Source of the DNA: Alistipes putredinis
GTDB lineage: Bacteria; Bacteroidota; Bacteroidia; Bacteroidales; Rikenellaceae
Reading direction: 5' to 3'
Assembly: GCA_022009915.1 (NCBI GenBank)
Contig: CP091730.1
Span: 558,001 to 622,000 of the forward strand
Length of the DNA stretch: 64,000 nt
This document shows positions 10,717 through 20,742 of the stretch, piece after piece. A program made the position numbers and the translations under genes. The notes below the pieces were generated by a model, which saw only the letters and a list, made by a program, of their open reading frames with translations, made no database searches and was not told the origin of the DNA. Positions within the stretch are counted from its first letter, which is position 1; each line of letters opens with the position of its first letter.

Positions 10717-11948
10717 TTACTTGCTGAAAATGTGCGAGACGATTTTTTCGGTCGCGCCCTTGTTCTGCCTGATGTATTCGCCGGCGAGGTCGCCCTGCCG
10801 TTTTCTCAGATTCTCGTCGTCGTGCAGTGCCGAGAACCACTCCTCTATCTGCTTGTAGGAATCGACGCTTTTCGCCGCGCCCAGCCTTATCAAATCGACG
10901 GCCTCCTGAAACTTCGTATAATTGGGCCCGAATGCGAGCGGCAGCGAGAAGGTGGCGGCTTCGAGCGTATTGTGGATGCCGACGCCGAATCCTCCGCCGA
11001 TGTAGGCGTAGTGGGCATACGAATAAACCGACGACAGTATTCCGACCGTATCGACTATCATCACCTGCGCCTCGGCCGTCCGGTCGCACTGTCCGGCGCG
11101 GGTGTATCTGACCGCACCGCCCTGTATGGATTCCGCCATGCGGTCGATGCGCTGGGGCTCGATTTCGTGCGGGACGATTATGAACTTGGTGTCCCTATGC
11201 TCGTTAGCCAGACGGACTATCAGCTCCTCGTCTTGGGGCCACGTGCTGCCGGCAACGAAAACTTTCCTGCCGGCGGCGAATTTCTCTATCTCCTCTATTT
11301 TCTTTGCCTTGGACGCTATGTCCGCCACTCTATCGAATCGCGTGTCGCCAGCCTTTTCGACGTTCGAAATACCGATTGAGGCCAGCAGTTCGACGGATTC
11401 GTCGTTCTGTACGAACAGCGTGTCGAAACTTTTCAGCGCACGGCGGAACGCCCAGCCGTAGGGCTTGAAAAATATGGAGTTGCGGCGGAATATGGAAGAT
11501 ATGATATAGGTTCTGCATCCGCGGCGGCGGAGTTCCGAGAGATAGTTGAGCCAGAATTCGTATTTTTATTATTATGGCGATTTTTCGGGCGGACTATGTC
11601 CATGAAGCGCCTGACGTTCGACGGAGTATCGGTCGGCAGGTAAAAAACGTAGTCGGCTCCCGAATAGTTTTTGCGAATCTCGTATCCGGACGGAGAGAAG
11701 AATGTCAGCAGTATCTTGTACTCGGGATGCGTGCGGCGCAACGCTTCGATTACCGGACGTCCCTGCTCGAACTCACCCAGCGAGGCGGCATGCACCCAGA
11801 TTATGTCGCAGTTCGGGTCGATGGCGCTGCGCATCCTTTCGAAAATGCCCTTGCGGCCGTCGCACCATGCGGCTGCTTTCGGTTTCCATAAGGCGAGAAT
11901 CCGAGCGGCGCCGTCGAAAGCGTGAATACCTAAGTTATACCACCACAT
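10717..11948 (-). CDS. waaA: 3-deoxy-D-manno-octulosonic acid (Kdo) transferase (frameshifted)
   Basis: An inner-membrane-associated GT30 glycosyltransferase that adds Kdo to lipid A precursor in lipopolysaccharide synthesis. The start is ATG 11948 (MWWYNLGIHAFD), the usual KdtA beginning; the codon opening the longer frame is TTG. The catalytic-domain motif HAASLGEFEQGRP is present with its conserved Glu, followed by FVAGSTWPQDEE and GGGFGVGIHNTLEAA. A frame break lies near 11560 in an A/T-rich run. It appears to be the third gene of a pepE-yraN-waaA unit. Confidence 0.93.
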
Positions 11949-12010
11949 GCGAAACAAACGAGTGATTTTCCGCCCGCGAAGTTATGATTTTTTTGTATAG
12001 TATACAAACC

Positions 12011-12380
12011 TTACCATCTCGGAATGACCGCATCGGGGACATAACGTATCTCGAACTCCGAATTTTCGGCCATTTCGACGGCTACAAGGTCTATCCGGAC
12101 ATCGCTTTCGATGCGGTAAAAGCGCCGCATAGCCGGCGGCGGCACGCAGCAGGGAGCGTTGTTTGGCAGGAGTGAGGGCCTCTTCGGGTGCGGTAAAGGG
12201 AGTCCCTTTTTTCCGGCACTTCACCTCTACGACATGCAGCACGCCGTCCCTGACGGCCACGATATCCAGTTCGTAGTGTCCGGAGCGCCAGTTGCGGTGC
12301 AGAATCTCGAATCCGTGCTCCAAAAGATATTCAGCCGCGGCCTGCTCGCCCTGCCGGCCGCGCTCGATATTGAAACTCAT
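12011..12380 (-). CDS. YraN family (UPF0102) putative nuclease (frameshifted)
   Basis: About 122 residues with a restriction-endonuclease-like fold. The N-terminus has GRQGEQAAAEYLLEHGFEILHRNWR, then the catalytic-type signature ELDIVAVRDGVLHVVEVKCRK (D-(x)n-ExK). After a break near 12120 the true end reads YRIESDVRIDLVAVEM...PDAVIPRW, stopping at 12011. The biological role of the family is unsettled. It starts 7 bases after the pepE stop, so the two are co-transcribed. Confidence 0.88.
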
Positions 12381-12386
12381 GACCGG

Positions 12387-13101
12387 CTACAAAAGAAACG
12401 ACAGGTCGTCCCCTGCCGACACTTCGTATGGCTCGATTCCCTTTTTGAATATGCGCATGGGACGCGGACCGATGAGTTCGATTCGCTCGCACTCGACATG
12501 AAGCATGCATCTCTCGCGAAGCCCCGCCACATACATGTCTGGATTGGCCTCGATGTATTCCAAGATGCGCTGCTCGCGCGTCTCGCCCGCGTGTCCGTCG
12601 GGGTGTGCATCCAAATAGTGGGGGGTTGATTTGAAACCGGATTCCGCCTATCGCCCCGAACGACTGCGGCTGCACGATAGGCATGTCGTTGGTGGTGCAT
12701 ATTGTGGGACACATGACGTTGCTGCCTGCGCTCCACCCCACATAGGGCACCCCTTCGGCCACCCGCGAGGCGATTGCCCCGACGAGTCCCTGCTCCTGCA
12801 TGTTCTTGATAAGGGCGAAAGTGTTTCCGCCACCCACGCATATCGCCTCGGCCTGCATTATCGCCTTTTCGGGCGAAGAGGCTCTGTGTACGGAATGCAC
12901 CTTTATGCCTATTTCGTCGAAACGCTGCTGCACTTTGGCCTCGTACTCGTCGTAGGAGAACGTTACGGCGGCATAGGGGACGAATGCGACGCTTCGAACG
13001 CCGGCAAGAAACGAGCCTATGCGGCCTATGGGGTATTTGAGATATGGCTCTCCGGCCGTCGTGGAGTTGCTGATAAGAAGCAGTCTTTTCATATTATTCA
13101 T
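12387..13101 (-). CDS. pepE: Alpha-aspartyl dipeptidase, peptidase E (frameshifted)
   Basis: A cytosolic serine peptidase of family S51, about 237 residues, that cleaves Asp-X dipeptides. The nucleophile motif GWSAGSNV and the upstream CVGGGNTF loop are conserved. One extra C near 12622 breaks the frame inside FQINPHYLDAHPDGH. The start could be the ATG at 13101 or the in-frame ATG at 13092 (MKRLLLISNST); the second matches the usual family start. A -7 box lies about 50 bases upstream. Confidence 0.9.
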
Positions 13102-13148
13102 TATGCGATTTCGTAAGATTTAATTATTTTCCGTCGTTGCGGCTCTGG

Positions 13149-13156
13149 CAAATATA
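13149..13156 (-). promoter_or_regulatory. pepE: -7 box of pepE-yraN-waaA unit
   Basis: TATATTTG on the minus strand, matching TAnnTTTG, lies about 50 bases before pepE. It is part of the 237-base divergent region between pepE and the polyferredoxin gene. Confidence 0.55.
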
Positions 13157-13240
13157 GCGAAATCATAGTAATATTGTCGTGCGGAATCGCTTTATTTCAA
13201 TATATTCGAACGGCAGGCCGCGCGACCGGATACGAATCTG

Positions 13241-13248
13241 TAATTTTG
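13241..13248 (+). promoter_or_regulatory. Upstream -7 box of redox/uptake cluster
   Basis: TAATTTTG matches TAnnTTTG exactly. It is the first of two identical boxes 56 bases apart ahead of the polyferredoxin gene. Confidence 0.5.
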
Positions 13249-13296
13249 GTAATAGTATCCGTAAAAACGTATATCCTGTCGTCGGAGCGAATAAGG

Positions 13297-13304
13297 TAAT
13301 TTTG
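13297..13304 (+). promoter_or_regulatory. Proximal -7 box of redox/uptake cluster
   Basis: The second TAATTTTG, 34 bases before the chosen ATG at 13339. The ATG at 13306 is only two bases downstream of this box, which argues against it as the start. Confidence 0.6.
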
Positions 13305-13338
13305 CATGTACGAAACATTCGAACGAATATTTGGACTT

Positions 13339-14833
13339 ATGTTGAGAAAAAAATCAGAATTACGCTCGCCGTCGCGGTCTTCACGCTGCTCACGCTTCTG
13401 TTTCTGGACTTTTACCGGCACACTGCACGCATGGTTCGGTTTTCTGGCCAAGATTCAGTTCCTGCCTGCCGTGCTGGCTCTGAACTTCGTAGTGGTGGCC
13501 GTGCTGGTGCTGCTGACCCTGCTGCTGGGCAGGGTGTACTGTTCGGTGATTTGCCCGCTGGGTGTGATGCAGGACATTTTCGCCTACTTCGGCCGCAAAA
13601 GCAAAAAGAACCGCTACACCTACTCTCCGGCCAAAAGCGCTCTGCGTTACGGAGTTCTGGCGCTGTTTGTCGCCGCGCTCGTTTTCGGGGCTGGTTCGAT
13701 AGTGGCTCTGCTGGCGCCTTACAGTGCCTACGGCCGCATAGCGCAGAATATTCTGGCGCCGCTGTGGGGCTGGGGCAACAATCTTCTGGCATACATCGCC
13801 GAGAGGGCCGACAGCTACGCATTCTACACCACGGACGTCTGGATTAAAAGCGCAGCCACATTCTCCGTGGCAGCCCTTACGCTGGCGATTCTCGGCGTTC
13901 TGGCATGGCGCAGCGGCAGAACGTACTGCAATACGGTTTGTCCGGTCGGCACCGTACTCGGATTCTTCGCCCGATACTCGGTTTTCAAACTGGTGATAGA
14001 CACCTCTAAATGCAACGGCTGCACGCTTTGTTCGCGGAACTGCAAGGCCTCGTGCATCGACGCGAAGAATCACAGAATAGATTACAGCCGCTGCGTGGCG
14101 TGCATGGACTGCATCGGCAAATGTCGCAAGGGAGCCATTTCGTATACGTTCCATCGGCCTGCCGCCAAAGATTCCGACAGCAAGAGCCCAGCATCCGAAG
14201 CGGGAATTTCGCGCCGCGGTTTTCTGTCGCTGGCGGCTTTTCTGGCCTCGACCTCCATTGCGAGAGCACAGGAGAAGAAAGTGGACGGAGGGCTGGCTGT
14301 CATACAGGACAAGAAAATTCCCGACCGCAAGACTCCTATCGTTCCGGCGGGAGCCGCAGGCCTTCGCAATATGACTTCGCACTGCACCGGCTGCCAGCCT
14401 TTGCGTGTCGGTGTGTCCGAACGGGGTGCTCCGTCCGTCGGGAAAGCTCGCCACTCTGATGCAGCCCGAAATGTCTTACGAACGCGGCTACTGCCGTCCG
14501 GAATGCACGAAATGCTCCGAGGTATGTCCCGCCGGTGCGATTCGTCCGGTTACGGCGGCAGAGAAATCGGCGATCCAGATAGGCCATGCGGTATGGGTGC
14601 GCGAGAATTGCGTGACGCTGAACGACGGAGTGGAGTGCGGCGCCTGTGCGCGTCACTGTCCGTCGGGAGCCATAACTATGGTGCCTTCGGATGCGGCCGA
14701 CCCCGAATCCCCGAAAATTCCAGCAGTGAACACCGAACGCTGCATTGGCTGCGGCGCGTGTGAGAATCTATGTCCCGCGCGGCCGTTCAGCGCCATTTAC
14801 GTCGAAGGCCACGAACTTCACAGAACCATCTAA
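13339..14833 (+). CDS. Membrane polyferredoxin, NapH-like core fused to periplasmic ferredoxin domain (frameshifted)
   Basis: About 498 residues. After a break near 13347 the N-terminus reads as a NapH/YccM-type membrane protein. It has four or five helices with the two family motifs YCSVICPLG and YCNTVCPVG (CxxxCP). Two 4Fe-4S motifs follow (CNGCTLC and CVACMDC). Next is a twin-arginine-like stretch, SRRGFLSLAAFL, leading a hydrophobic helix. After it come four more Cys clusters (CTGC, CTKC, CGAC and CIGCGAC), with a frame break near 14403. The layout suggests electrons moving between a quinone or cytosolic side and extra clusters outside the membrane. It is the first gene of a redox/uptake cluster. 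Partner and direction of electron flow are unknown. Confidence 0.82.
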
Positions 14834-14844
14834 CGAGCAAGCAC

Positions 14845-16257
14845 ATGAAAGAGAAAAACGATAAGAACATGAATCGCCGCGAATTTTTGCGCCGTCTCGG
14901 TGCCGGAACGGCGGTGTCGGCTGCGGCCCTTGCCGGCTGCGGTCCGGATAAAAGCGCCTCTTCGCACCTTGCGCAGGGCGAAATACCCACTGACAAAATG
15001 ACTTACCGCACCAATCCGAAGACGGGCGAAAAGGTGTCGCTTCTGGGTTACGGCTGCATGCGCTGGCCGACCGTTTCGGGCGGAAGCGCCCGCGACGGCG
15101 CCGACGAGATAGACCAGCAGACGGTCAATGAACTTGTGGACTTCGCCATCGCCCACGGCGTGAACTACTTCGATACTTCGCCGGCATACTGCAAGGGACG
15201 CTCGGAGCACGCTACCGGAGTGGCGCTGAGCCGTCATCCGCGCGACAAGTATTTCATAGCCACCAAACTCTCAAACTTCGCACCCTCGACTTGGAGCCGC
15301 GAGGCGTCGATTGCCATGTATCGCAACTCGCTTCGGGAGTTGCAGGTGGACTACATAGATTACATGCTCCCTGCACGGCGTGGGCATGGGCAGCGGAATG
15401 AAGGAGTTCGAAGAGCGCTACATAGACAACGGGGTGCTCGATTTTCTGCTCGCCGAACGCGAGGCGGGAAGAATCCGCAATTTAGGATTCTCGTATCACG
15501 GCGATGTGGCCGTCTTCGACTATCTGCTCTCGCAGCACGACAAATATCGTTGGGATTTCGTGCAGATACAGCTCAACTACGTGGACTGGAACCATGCCAA
15601 GGAGGTGAACACGCGGAATACCGACGCACAGTATCTGTACGGGGAACTGGAAAAGCGTTCCATTCCCGCAGTGATAATGGAGCCGCTGCTCGGCGGACGT
15701 CTGTCGAACGTGCACGACCATATAGCCGCCAAACTCAAACAACGCCGTCCCGACGCGAGCGTGGCTTCGTGGGCGTTCCGCTTCGCTGGGTCTTTCCCCG
15801 GGGTGCTCTCGGTTCTGAGCGGCATGACCTACATGGAGCATTTGCAGGACAACCTGCGCTCCTTTGCCCCGCTCGACCCGCTGACGGACGACGACAGGGA
15901 GTTTCTGGAACAGACCGCACAACAGCTGCTGCGCTACCCGACCATTCCGTGCAACGACTGCAAATACTGCATGCTATGCCCCTACGGGTTAGACATTCCG
16001 GGCATACTGCTGCACTTCAACAAGTGCATCAACGAAGGCAACATGCCGTCCTCCTCGCAGGATGCGTCGTATCGCAAGGCTCGCCGCGCGTTTCTTGTCG
16101 GCTACGACCGTTCGGTGCCGCGTCTGCGTCAGGCCGACCACTGCATCGGTTGCAGGAAATGCGTGCCGCACTGCCCGCAGAGCATAAACATTCCCGGCCA
16201 GATGCAGCGTATAAACGACTTCGTAGAGGATTTGAAACAGGGAAGGGAATTTTATAG
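14845..16257 (+). CDS. Exported aldo/keto reductase with C-terminal ferredoxin domain (frameshifted)
   Basis: About 470 residues. The N-terminus has a twin-arginine signal (NRREFLRRLGAG...) ending LAGC, as expected for a Tat-exported lipoprotein. An aldo/keto reductase barrel follows, with FDTSPAYCKGRSE holding the active-site Tyr. The C-terminal part has two ferredoxin-type motifs, CNDCKYCMLCP and CIGCRKCVPHCP. A frame break (extra C) lies near 15366. The exact C-terminus near 16257 is uncertain, because the downstream frame runs on into the next gene. Aldo/keto reductases normally use NAD(P)H; one exported with iron-sulfur clusters would more likely take electrons from the polyferredoxin encoded 12 bases upstream. 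That last point is inference. Confidence 0.83.
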   Translation: MKEKNDKNMNRREFLRRLGAGTAVSAAALAGCGPDKSASSHLAQGEIPTDKMTYRTNPKTGEKVSLLGYGCMRWPTVSGGSARDGADEIDQQTVNELVDFAIAHGVNYFDTSPAYCKGRSEHATGVALSRHPRDKYFIATKLSNFAPSTWSREASIAMYRNSLRELQVDYIDYMLPARRGHGQRNEGVRRALHRQRGARFSARRTRGGKNPQFRILVSRRCGRLRLSALAARQISLGFRADTAQLRGLEPCQGGEHAEYRRTVSVRGTGKAFHSRSDNGAAARRTSVERARPYSRQTQTTPSRRERGFVGVPLRWVFPRGALGSERHDLHGAFAGQPALLCPARPADGRRQGVSGTDRTTAAALPDHSVQRLQILHAMPLRVRHSGHTAALQQVHQRRQHAVLLAGCVVSQGSPRVSCRLRPFGAASASGRPLHRLQEMRAALPAEHKHSRPDAAYKRLRRGFETGKGIL

Positions 16258-16262
16258 CCGCC

Positions 16263-17411
16263 ATGGAGTACAGGATATTGGGCAGGACCGGAATCCGCGT
16301 GAGCGCCGTCGCACTCGGATGCGAAGGATTCATTGGCAAGACGGCTGCGGAGGTAGTCTCGGATTTCGACTATGCAGCAAAACTGGGCATAAACTTCGTG
16401 GACATCTATTCGCCAAATCCGGAGCTTCGGACCAACATCGGGGCTGCGATAGCCGGCCGTCGCAATGATTTCGTCATTCAGGGGCATCTGTGCACCGTAT
16501 GGGAAGACGGACAGTACCTGCGCACAAGGGATGCGGACAAAACCTCGCGCTCGTTCAAGCAGCAGCTGCGGCAGCTCGGCACCGACTATCTCGACATCGG
16601 AATGATTCACTACGTCGATTCAGAAGCGGATTTCAAGGCCGTATTCGAAGGCCCGATAATCGAAATGGCCGAACGGCTGAAAGCCGAAGGGCGGATTCGT
16701 TTCATCGGCATGAGCAGCCACAACCCGACGGTGGCTCTGCGGGCCGCGCAGACGGGAAAAGTGGATGTTCTGATGTTTTCGATAAATCCGTGCTACGATC
16801 TTTTGCCGCCCAGCGACGATGTGGAGGTGCTTTTCGACACGAAAAGCTACGATTCGGCTTTGGAGAACATAGACCCCGAGCGGCAGAGACTGTACGATTT
16901 CTGCGCACGCGAGGGCGTGGGCATCGACGTGATGAAGGTCTTCGGAGGCGGGGACCTGCTCAGCGAAGAGCGTTCGCCGCTGGGGCGTGCGCTGACCGAG
17001 GTGCAGGCTTTGGAGTATGCGCTCACCCGGCCGGCCGTGGCTGCCGTAATGGTGGGATGCAAAAACAGAGACGAAATCAAAGCCGCCGCGGCATGGTGCG
17101 ACGCTTCGGCCGAGCAGCGCGACTATGCGAAGGTTATCGCAGGTCTCGACAAATTCTCGTGGAAAGGGCACTGCATGTACTGCGGTCATTGCGCACCGTG
17201 CACCGCTGGCATAGACATCGCCTCGGTGAATAAATTCAGCAACCTCGCCTCGGCGCAGGGCTCCGTTCCCGAAACGGTCCGCGAGCACTACCGCTCGCTC
17301 GAAAAGCATGCGTCGGACTGCCTTGCGTGCGGTGCCTGCGAGCAGCGCTGCCCGTTCGGAGTGGAGATAGTCGAAAGCATGCGGGTTGCGGCGAAAAGAT
17401 TCGGATATTGA
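16263..17411 (+). CDS. Aldo/keto reductase with ferredoxin domain, cytosolic paralogue
   Basis: An intact frame of 382 residues beginning MEYRILGRTGIRVSAVALG, with no signal sequence. The barrel includes FVDIYSPNPELRTNIG (Asp and Tyr of the active site) and IGMSSHNP. The C-terminus carries two Cys clusters, CMYCGHCAPC and CLACGACEQRCP, for 4Fe-4S centres. It is a diverged sibling of the exported reductase just upstream. It is therefore probably the cytosolic half of a pair acting on related substrates or relaying electrons. The substrate is unknown. Confidence 0.88.
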   Translation: MEYRILGRTGIRVSAVALGCEGFIGKTAAEVVSDFDYAAKLGINFVDIYSPNPELRTNIGAAIAGRRNDFVIQGHLCTVWEDGQYLRTRDADKTSRSFKQQLRQLGTDYLDIGMIHYVDSEADFKAVFEGPIIEMAERLKAEGRIRFIGMSSHNPTVALRAAQTGKVDVLMFSINPCYDLLPPSDDVEVLFDTKSYDSALENIDPERQRLYDFCAREGVGIDVMKVFGGGDLLSEERSPLGRALTEVQALEYALTRPAVAAVMVGCKNRDEIKAAAAWCDASAEQRDYAKVIAGLDKFSWKGHCMYCGHCAPCTAGIDIASVNKFSNLASAQGSVPETVREHYRSLEKHASDCLACGACEQRCPFGVEIVESMRVAAKRFGY

Positions 17412-17424
17412 TTGGAAAAAAGAT

Positions 17425-17874
17425 ATGGAGGAAAGGACAGAAATATCGGCAGGGGCGTCTTTGGACCGGATTGTCGGTCTGCTCGACGAGAAGCAGTGTT
17501 CGTGCGTCATAGCAAAGGGCGAAAGCGTGCGTTTCTTTTACAGGCGCGGCGTAAAGGATTTGTATGAGCTGTTAAAGAACGAACCCGAAGCGCTCGCAGG
17601 TGCACTCGTAGCGGACAGGGTGGTCGGCAAAGGAGCCGCAGCACTCATGATTTTGGGCGGTGTGTCGAACGTATATGCACACGTGGCAAGCAGTTCGGCA
17701 TTGGAGCTTTTCAGACAGGCGGGCGTGCCGGTGCAGTGCGGCATCTCCGTACCGCATATCATCAACCGCGCAGGCACGGGAATGTGTCCTGTCGAGCAGC
17801 GGTGCATGGATGCCGACACGCCACGGCAGTGCCTGACACGGATAGAGGAATTTTTGAAGACAATCGACGTATGA
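17425..17874 (+). CDS. DUF1893 domain protein (deaminase-fold family)
   Basis: A 149-residue cytosolic protein. The start is ATG 17425, 13 bases after the reductase stop; the longer frame merely runs into that gene. It matches the DUF1893 family (structure prototype TM1506), which has a cytidine-deaminase-like fold but no established activity. The core DRVVGKGAAALMILGGVSNVYA is present. The C-terminal motif NRAGTGMCPVEQRC supplies Cys residues in a place where deaminases bind zinc. The stop overlaps the TonB receptor start (ATGA), so translation of the two is probably coupled. Function here is unknown. Confidence 0.78.
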   Translation: MEERTEISAGASLDRIVGLLDEKQCSCVIAKGESVRFFYRRGVKDLYELLKNEPEALAGALVADRVVGKGAAALMILGGVSNVYAHVASSSALELFRQAGVPVQCGISVPHIINRAGTGMCPVEQRCMDADTPRQCLTRIEEFLKTIDV

Positions 17875-19751
17875 GAAGACTTGCAATAATAATATCGTGC
17901 GTGTTTTTCTGTCACAGTCTGCATGGTGCGGACTCCGACACCCTGCGCACGGCAAGACCGATAGACGAAATAGTGGTAACCGGTACGCGCATGCGCACCG
18001 ACGTGCGGCGTCTGCCCGTAACGGTTTCGGTAGTGGGACGCGACAAGATTGAAAATTCGCTGAACCCTTCGCTGCTTCCGATTCTCTCGGAACAGGTTCC
18101 CGGGCTTTTCGTCACCTCGCGCGGCATCATGGGGTACGGTGTCAGCGGCGGGGCCGCAGGCTCCATTTCGCTGCGCGGCCTGAGCGGCGGGACGGGACGG
18201 ATGATGGTGCTGATAGACGGACATCCGCAGTACATGGGCATAATGGGACACCCCATAGCTGACGCCTATCAGTCGCTGCTGGCCGACAGGGTCGAAGTGC
18301 TGCGCGGACCGGCATCCGTCCTGTACGGCTCGAACGCCATGGGCGGAGTGATAAACATCGTTACGCGCGGCATGCACGAAAGCGGCGTGCGAACAGGAGT
18401 GAATGTAGGCTACGGCTCTTTCGGCACCTTGCAGACCGAGGCCACGAACCGCATACGCACCGGCCGTTTTTCGAGCGTCGTCAGTGCGTCGTACAACCGC
18501 ACCGACGGACACAGGCGGGACATGGGCTTCGAGCAGGGCGGAGGATACGCCAAGCTGGGATACGAAATATCGCGCAGATGGAGCGTCAGGGCCGATGTGA
18601 ACGTGACGCATTTCAACGCTTCCAATCCGGGTTCCGTAACCGCACCGCTCACGGATGCCCGCCAGCGCATCACGCGCGGCATGACGTCGGTGGCCGTAGA
18701 TAACGACTACGACAAAACGGCCGGAACCGTGAGTTTCTTCTACAACTGGGGCAGACACAGGATAAACGACGGTTACGGACAGGGAGCATCGCCGAAGCTA
18801 TTCCGCTTCAATTCGCGCGACAATATGATGGGCGTATCCGTATACCAGAGCGTGCGGCCTTTCGCGAGCGGACGCTTCACGTTCGGGGCCGACTGGTACC
18901 GGTTCGGCGGACGGGCATGGAACCATTTCGTACAGGGAGAGCAATCGGGGCAGGACGTTCAGATAGTGGACAGGACAGAGCACGAGATTGCGGGTTACGC
19001 GGATTACAACCAGAATATTGCGCGATGGCTGACGCTGAATGCGGGAATACGTTTCGATTATCACTCTCGCGTCGGCTCGCAGTGGGTTCCGCAGGCGGGG
19101 CTGTCGTTCAGCCTGCCGCACGACATGTCGCTGAAACTGTCGGCGGGCAAGGGCTTCCGTTATCCCACGCTGCGCGAGATGTACATGTTCGGCACGGCGA
19201 ATCCCGACCTGAGACCCGAGTCGATGTGGAACTACGAGGTGGCCTTTTCGCACTCGCTGGCCTGCGGCCTGTCCTACGGAGTGAACGTATTTTACATAGA
19301 CGGCAAGAACATGATTGTGGCCGTGCCGCGCGAGGGTGCGTCGAACTTGAACATGAATACCGGAAAAAAATCGACAATGCGGGCGTGGAGGCGCAGGCGG
19401 CATGGCGTATTTCGGCAGCGTGGTCGGCCGACGTGTCTTACGGCTATCTTCACATGAAATATCCCGTGCTGGCGGCACCCGAGCACAAACTGTACGCAGG
19501 GGCGACATTCGCAAAGGGGCGCTGGATGGTCTCCACCGGCTTGCAGTACGTTTCGGGACTGTATACCTCCACTTCGCCCGAGACGACCGAGAATTTCGTG
19601 CTGTGGAACCTGAGAGCCTCGTTCAGGGCTGCGAAGTGGATTGAAATATGGGTCAGAGGTGAGAATCTTCTTGCGCAGAGGTACGAAATAATCGCCGGAT
19701 ACCCCCATGCCGAAAGCCACGGCGATAGGAGGAGTTGGAATAAATTTCTAA
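17871..19751 (+). CDS. TonB-dependent outer-membrane receptor, BtuB/siderophore type (frameshifted)
   Basis: About 626 residues. A signal peptide is followed by a TonB-box-like DEIVVTGTR and a plug domain with ISLRGLSGGTG and DRVEVLRGPASVLYGSNAMGG. A 22-strand-type barrel completes the protein. It has no N-terminal carboxypeptidase-like repeat and is small, so it resembles receptors for cofactors or metal chelates rather than SusC glycan receptors. A break near 19365 and an extra C near 19705 hide the true end, GGVGINF, which has the terminal Phe typical of barrel proteins. The stop contains the -7 box of the next gene. The ligand is unknown; a corrinoid or other tetrapyrrole is possible. Confidence 0.88.
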
Positions 19752-19756
19752 ATTTG
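19749..19756 (+). promoter_or_regulatory. -7 box before DUF362 gene
   Basis: TAAATTTG overlaps the TonB receptor stop codon and lies 9 bases before the next ATG. The DUF362-ECF pair may therefore have its own promoter. Confidence 0.45.
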
Positions 19757-19765
19757 CATAAAGGA

Positions 19766-20731
19766 ATGAAAAAAATTGTGTCTTATGTTGTTTTTATCGA
19801 CTTTCGCTCTTGCCGAAGGCGGATGCGGCAGTTCGGCCGAACGCAATCCTGAGCCTTCGAAAGTGTACATGTTTTCGGAAATCTCGTCCGAAAATCTGGT
19901 GAAGATATACGAAACTCTGGGCCGTAAGGCCGAAGGGAAGGTTGCCGTCAAACTCTCTACAGGCGAGCCGGGCAACAACAACTATCTGAATCCCGACCTG
20001 ATAAAGGCTCTGGTGCAGAAAGTGGGCGGGACAATCGTGGAGTGCAACACGGCCTACGGCGGCGGCCGAGCCGATACCGAGAACCATCTCAAAGCGGCGG
20101 CCGACCACGGATTCACGGCCATAGCGCCGGTGAACATCATGGATGCCGAGGGCGAAGTGTCTCTGCCTGTCGAGGGAGGACGTCATCTGAAAGAGGACAT
20201 CGTGGGCAAGGATTACCTGAATTACGACTTTACGGTGGTGCTTTCGCATTTCAAGGGACATCCCATGGGCGGTTTCGGCGGCGCCATAAAGAACATCTCC
20301 ATAGGCATAGCCTCCTCGAAAGGCAAGGCGTGGATTCATTCGGCCGGAAAAACCACCGACCAGCACAAAGTGTGGGGCGAACTGCCTCCGCAGGACGACT
20401 TTCTGGAATCTATGGCCGAAGCGGCCAAAGCCGTCGCCGACCATTGCGGAGATAACATATTATATATATAAGTGTGGCCAACAACCTGTCGGTGGACTGC
20501 GACTGCGTGGCCGCGCCCGAAGACCCAAAGATGGGCGACATCGGCATTCTGGCATCGCTCGACCCCGTGGCGCTGGACATGGCCTGCACCGATTTGGTGC
20601 GCTCTTCGTCCGACCACGGCAAGATACACCTCATAGAACGCATCGACTCGCGCAACGGAATGCACACGCTCGAATATGCCGAACAGATAGGCTTGGGCAG
20701 CCGCAATTACAAGTTGATTAAACTCGATTAA
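19766..20731 (+). CDS. DUF362 domain protein with signal sequence (frameshifted)
   Basis: About 320 residues. The start MKKIVSYVVF leads a hydrophobic export signal, with a missing T near 19793 shifting the frame. The body is a DUF362 domain: VAVKLSTGEPGNNNYLNPDLI, then NTAYGGGRADTENH, then LSHFKGHPMGGFGGAIKN. A two-base expansion of a TA repeat near 20455-20470 breaks the frame before SVANNLSVDCDC. DUF362 proteins are linked to iron-sulfur or ferredoxin contexts, but their reaction is not established. Two adjacent Cys (DCDC) are the only obvious ligands in this half. It precedes the ECF gene by 11 bases. Confidence 0.8.
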
Positions 20732-20742
20732 ATTACCAGAAC

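Noticed and set aside
13306..13338. ATG 13306 as the start of the polyferredoxin
   Set aside because: It lies two bases after a -7 box, and the residues it would add do not look like a signal or membrane start. ATG 13339 begins MLRKK before the first helix.
20440..20475. TA-repeat at 20455-20470 as a phase-variation switch
   Set aside because: The repeat is short, and a two-base expansion fits the general error pattern. No other feature supports switching.
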